Assembly (NCBI RefSeq): GCF_006438955.1
Contig: NZ_RCZK01000004.1
Span: forward strand, 62,001-126,000
Reading direction: 5' to 3'
Length of the DNA: 64,000 nucleotides
Origin: Sphingomonas oligophenolica
Lineage (GTDB): Bacteria > Pseudomonadota > Alphaproteobacteria > Sphingomonadales > Sphingomonadaceae
The translations under genes were made by a program, and so were the position numbers. Positions 61,466-64,000 of this stretch are shown here, one piece after another. Below the pieces are notes generated by a model, which saw only the letters and a list, made by a program, of their open reading frames with translations, had not been told where the DNA came from and ran no database searches. Position 1 is the stretch's first letter. Each line of letters starts with the position of its first letter.

Positions 61466-62752
61466 TTAACGCCGGGTCGCGCGGCCGCCGAAGGTGACGA
61501 GGCTTTCCGTACCGTCTTTCGCCAATGCCGACACGCCGATGAAATGATCGTCGACCGGCACCTGTTTCAGCGTCGTCGCGGTGGCGGTGACGTCGAGCGC
61601 CTTGGTCCAGTCGCCCGTGCCGTCGTTGCGGCGCCAGTGGACGCGATAGCCCGCCGCGCCGGGCACCGCGTCCCACGAAACCTTGGTATCGCGCGACAGG
61701 TCGCCGACCAGCGAGACCTCGGCGGGGGCGGCGGGGGCGGCGGCGAGGCGGTCGATCGTCGCGACGTTGATCGCGGCGACGTGCGCGAGATAGGCTAAGT
61801 CCATCCGGTCGATCGTGTCGCCATAGACGGTGCGGTTTTCGGTGCGCAGGTCCTGGTGCTGCGCGTCCCAATTTTCCGCGCCGACCGAAAAGCGGACCGC
61901 GGGATAGCCCAATTTCAGGAACGGTTCGTGGTCACCGCCGCGCCCGAACCGGTCGGGGCGCTGGTCGAGCACGACGTCGAAATTGCCGGGCAGCGTCGCG
62001 GCGACGCCGTCGATCGCCTTTGCCAGCGCGCGGCTGGGGCCGTCGTCCTCGCCGCCTTCGCCGCGGCGGCGCAGTTGCTCGACCATGTCCTCGGAGGCGC
62101 GAATGCCTTCGGAAAACACGCGGACGCGGTTGGCATCCTTGACGCCGCCCTGGCCGATCGAATTGCCGACGATGTCGTTGTTGAGCATCGCGGTGACGCG
62201 CCAGCCGCGCGCCTTGGCGGTGTCGGCGAGCAGCGCGCCGCCGAACAGCCCCTGTTCCTCGCCCGAAAACACCGCATAGACGATCGTCGCGTCGAATTTT
62301 TTCTTCGAGAGCAGCCGTGCCGCCTCGAGCACGACCGCGACGCCCGAGGCGTCGTCGTTGGCGCCGGGCGCGTCGCTGGTCGAATCCATGATGTCGGTGA
62401 CGCGGCTGTCGATATGCCCGCCGATGATGACGACGCGGTTGGGATCGCGCCCCGGCTGGATGCCGAGCACGTCCTCGATTCGAACGCCGTCGGGCGCGCG
62501 CGCGCCGGTGACCGTGCGGCTGATCCGTTCGACCGTGATGCAGCCGCCGCAGTCCTTGCCGATCCGTTCGAACTCCCCCGCGGCCCAGGTGCGCGCCGCG
62601 CCGATCCCGCGTTTGGGGTCGGTGGTGGTCGACAGCGTGTGGCGGGTGCCGAAGCCGACGAGCGCCGAAACGGTCGTCTTCAGCCGTTCTGGGCTGGGGG
62701 CGGGGGGGGGAGCGGCGGCGGTGGCGGCGGCGAGGAGGGCAAGTGCGATCAT
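61466..62752 (-). CDS. Exported M28-family zinc metallopeptidase
   Basis: A 428-residue M28-type aminopeptidase with an N-terminal signal (MIALALLAAATAAAPP). The zinc ligands are in IIGGHIDSRVTD, GANDDASGVAV, FSGEEQGLFGG (catalytic Glu pair), MLNNDIVGNS and the late GGDHEPFLKLG. A C-terminal fibronectin-type fold follows (VSLVGDLSRDTKVSWDAVPGAAGYRVHWR). It would act in the periplasm or outside the cell on peptides. The convergent neighbour is separated by a repeat element. Confidence 0.92.
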   Translation of the reverse strand: MIALALLAAATAAAPPPAPSPERLKTTVSALVGFGTRHTLSTTTDPKRGIGAARTWAAGEFERIGKDCGGCITVERISRTVTGARAPDGVRIEDVLGIQPGRDPNRVVIIGGHIDSRVTDIMDSTSDAPGANDDASGVAVVLEAARLLSKKKFDATIVYAVFSGEEQGLFGGALLADTAKARGWRVTAMLNNDIVGNSIGQGGVKDANRVRVFSEGIRASEDMVEQLRRRGEGGEDDGPSRALAKAIDGVAATLPGNFDVVLDQRPDRFGRGGDHEPFLKLGYPAVRFSVGAENWDAQHQDLRTENRTVYGDTIDRMDLAYLAHVAAINVATIDRLAAAPAAPAEVSLVGDLSRDTKVSWDAVPGAAGYRVHWRRNDGTGDWTKALDVTATATTLKQVPVDDHFIGVSALAKDGTESLVTFGGRATRR

Positions 62753-62859
62753 CCGCGCACCGTGGCGGATTATGGGGCCGGGCTCAAGGCGTGCGGTGGA
62801 GTGGAGGGGGTGGCTGGTATCGCCCAGAAACGGAAATCGCCGCCCGCATCGTCGAGTGG

Positions 62860-63444
62860 TTAGCGGGGGTTGGTCGGCACCCAGTCGTCGGGCAGCTCAT
62901 GCCACGGCTGGTCCGTGAAACGCGCCGCCATCTCTTCCTTGATCCGCCGCTCCCGCCAGATTGGGCCACCAACATGCCACTCGGCTTCTTCCTCGCCGAA
63001 CTCTGCGGTCAGCCGCGCCGGGATGTGCTCGGCTGCACCCCAAACCGCCGTCAACTCCATGTTCTGGATGGCAGGGTCTTCCACGCGCGTATCGTAATCC
63101 GGACCATCTCCGTTCCACACGGTGACTGTAAGTGTGCCGACTGGCCATTGAACGGACGGTTGGGGGGCGACAAGTTCGCCGACGACCGGAAACCTGCCCA
63201 ATTTCTCCCACTTCCCGGTTCGCATCGCCCGTGTAATGGACGGGTATGCAACAGTGGTCAGGACCATGACCGGAGTGGCGAGGACCTCGTCTGCCGGAGC
63301 CGGTTTTCGATCCCGTCGACGAAAGAAGCCGACCTTTTTCTCGGGCGTGACCTGCCCATAGTAAATCCACCCGGCTTCACCGCTGACCGCGTAAAGTGTT
63401 CCGGCGGCCATGTCGGCGCGAGCGGTAGGCTTTGCTTCGAACAT
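62860..63444 (-). CDS. Hypothetical protein, possibly Imm26-like (194 aa)
   Basis: A 194-residue soluble protein from ATG 63444; a TTG at 63525 would extend it by 27 residues that look less conserved. The strand-rich N-terminal half (GTLYAVSGEAGWIYYGQVTP, then VGFFRRRDRKP and VMVLTTVAYPSITRAMRTGKW) recalls the immunity-protein-26 fold, which often pairs with polymorphic toxins. The second half is TVTVWNGDGPDYDTRVEDPA and ends FTDQPWHELPDDWVP. No toxin gene is adjacent. Composition is less GC-rich than its neighbours. Confidence 0.55.
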   Translation of the reverse strand: MFEAKPTARADMAAGTLYAVSGEAGWIYYGQVTPEKKVGFFRRRDRKPAPADEVLATPVMVLTTVAYPSITRAMRTGKWEKLGRFPVVGELVAPQPSVQWPVGTLTVTVWNGDGPDYDTRVEDPAIQNMELTAVWGAAEHIPARLTAEFGEEEAEWHVGGPIWRERRIKEEMAARFTDQPWHELPDDWVPTNPR

Positions 63445-63717
63445 CTTCAGATCGTGGTCGGGCGAGACGGTTCGGTCAACTGCCTCGCAGCGAAGCGAAA
63501 GCTGCCATTCCGTTTTCCACCACAATCAGACAATAACCAACTAGCTCAGTCGGTCGATCGCTTCGCGGTCGGCGGCAGGATGCCCGCGGTGGTGCCCGCG
63601 AAATCGCTGACCGAGCTGCCCGGCGCGCCGCTCGCCTCCGCCGCCGGTCTTCACCGCGCGACTCGACCGCCAGTGCGCTCTTGCCTCGCTCCCGTGCGGT
63701 CGCCACGTTCGACGGCG

Positions 63718-64000
63718 ATGGAATTGCTCGATCCGCAACTCGTGCTCGGCGCCTATGCGGTCGGGGTCTTTCCGATGGCGGATGATCGCGATGCCGATCA
63801 TGTCTATTGGGTCGAACCGCGGCGGCGCGCGATCATGCCGCTTGATGGCTTTCAACTGTCGCGATCGCTCCGGAAAACGATCGCCGCCGATCGGTTCCGC
63901 GTCACCGCGGATCGCGATTTCGCCGGTGTCCTCGCGCTCTGCGCCGAAAGCGTCGACGGGCGCCGCGACACGTGGATCAACCGCGGCATCGAACAGGTGT
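63718..64000 (+). CDS. aat: Leucyl/phenylalanyl-tRNA--protein transferase, 3' end cut off by the window
   Basis: Transfers Leu or Phe from aminoacyl-tRNA to N-terminal Lys/Arg of proteins, a step of the N-degron pathway that ends at ClpAP. The 94 visible codons read MELLDPQLVLGAYAVGVFPM, then YWVEPRRRAIMPLDGFQLSRSLRKTI, the standard N-terminus of Aat. The gene continues past the right edge. The ATG at 63718 is the only one before the conserved region. Its functional partner bpt is 15 kb away in this window. Confidence 0.93.
   Translation, partial: MELLDPQLVLGAYAVGVFPMADDRDADHVYWVEPRRRAIMPLDGFQLSRSLRKTIAADRFRVTADRDFAGVLALCAESVDGRRDTWINRGIEQV

Noticed and set aside
63541..63575. A tRNA-like stretch, TAGCTCAGTCGGT, resembling a D-arm
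   Set aside because: No acceptor, anticodon or T-arm sequence follows or precedes it; it is a chance match at a gene end.
63541..63650. Minus-strand frame ending VSDFAGTTAGILPPTAKRSTD, resembling the C-terminus of a protein
   Set aside because: The frame is closed by a TGA about 34 codons upstream and has no start codon; too short to call even a pseudogene.
1..64000. CRISPR arrays, insertion sequences and integrases
   Set aside because: No regularly spaced direct repeats and no transposase or recombinase motifs were seen in any likely gene.

Overview
The window is a piece of a high-GC alphaproteobacterial chromosome, most likely from the order Sphingomonadales (a Sphingomonas-like organism). 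Support comes from a canonical CtrA response regulator with a TTAA-N7-TTAA site upstream, an alphaproteobacterial-type LexA box (GAAC-N7-GAAC) in front of uvrA, the yajC-secD-secF-Mth938 gene order, a PafA-type periplasmic alkaline phosphatase of the kind characterised in Sphingomonas, and several intergenic palindromic repeats of a type I recall from sphingomonads. The genus is an inference. Most genes are housekeeping, closely packed, and often joined by 1 to 8 bp overlaps (ATGA, GTGA).

Layout. 1-2.8 kb: partial gshA, rsmE, a possible small membrane protein, ubiA. 3-9.8 kb (+ strand): uvrC, a polysaccharide-deacetylase/GNAT-like pair, recO, leuB and a dolichol-phosphate-mannose-synthase-like GT2-GtrA protein. 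9.9-14.6 kb (- strand): a protein-mannosyltransferase-like PMT, then the Sec accessory operon yajC-secD-secF plus an Mth938-domain gene. 14.8-20.4 kb (+): a small monooxygenase-like gene, tRNA-Pro(GGG), CoA-transferase, thiolase-like and TetR genes, a gene sharing the TetR operator, then an endolysin/holin lysis cassette. 20.5-22.4 kb: hslVU, with a perfect long inverted repeat between the two genes. 22.4-26.7 kb (-): lipoprotein, gloA-gloB, TPR protein, hydrolase, tmk, chorismate mutase. 26.8-32 kb: polyprenyl diphosphate synthase, VanZ-like protein, CDF zinc exporter, a DNA methyltransferase carrying an Mrr-like nuclease domain, PilZ and DUF2147 proteins. 32.2-35.1 kb: uvrA.

35.1-37.6 kb is a clearly AT-richer island on the minus strand: a nonsense-interrupted ORF, a small helix-turn-helix protein, a 48-residue HNH nuclease that escapes ordinary ORF length cut-offs, and a DEAD/DEAH helicase with two zinc ribbons. 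It is followed by a cluster of strong hairpins, an SRAP (HMCES/YedK) protein and a terminase-small-subunit-like protein. 39.7-47.6 kb: alkaline phosphatase, a ScsB/DsbD-like thiol reductase overlapping a subclass B3 metallo-beta-lactamase, and an ATP-grasp / alpha-E / transglutaminase-like cluster whose transglutaminase has lost its catalytic cysteine. 47.6-64 kb: bpt, ilvA, an amidohydrolase, ctrA, an AI-2E transporter, a LysR/pirin/wrbA locus with an 8-8-8 inverted repeat in the shared promoter, a VanY-type peptidase, an RluA-type synthase, arfB, msrC, an RcnB/glycine-zipper protein, an M28 peptidase and the start of aat.

Candidate regulatory links visible from sequence: LexA-type boxes precede uvrA and the lysis cassette; two near-identical operators cover the start codons of the TetR gene and of the gene at 18951; CtrA half-sites precede ctrA. 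No CRISPR array, transposase or integrase was seen. All family assignments were made by reading the protein sequences, with no database search.
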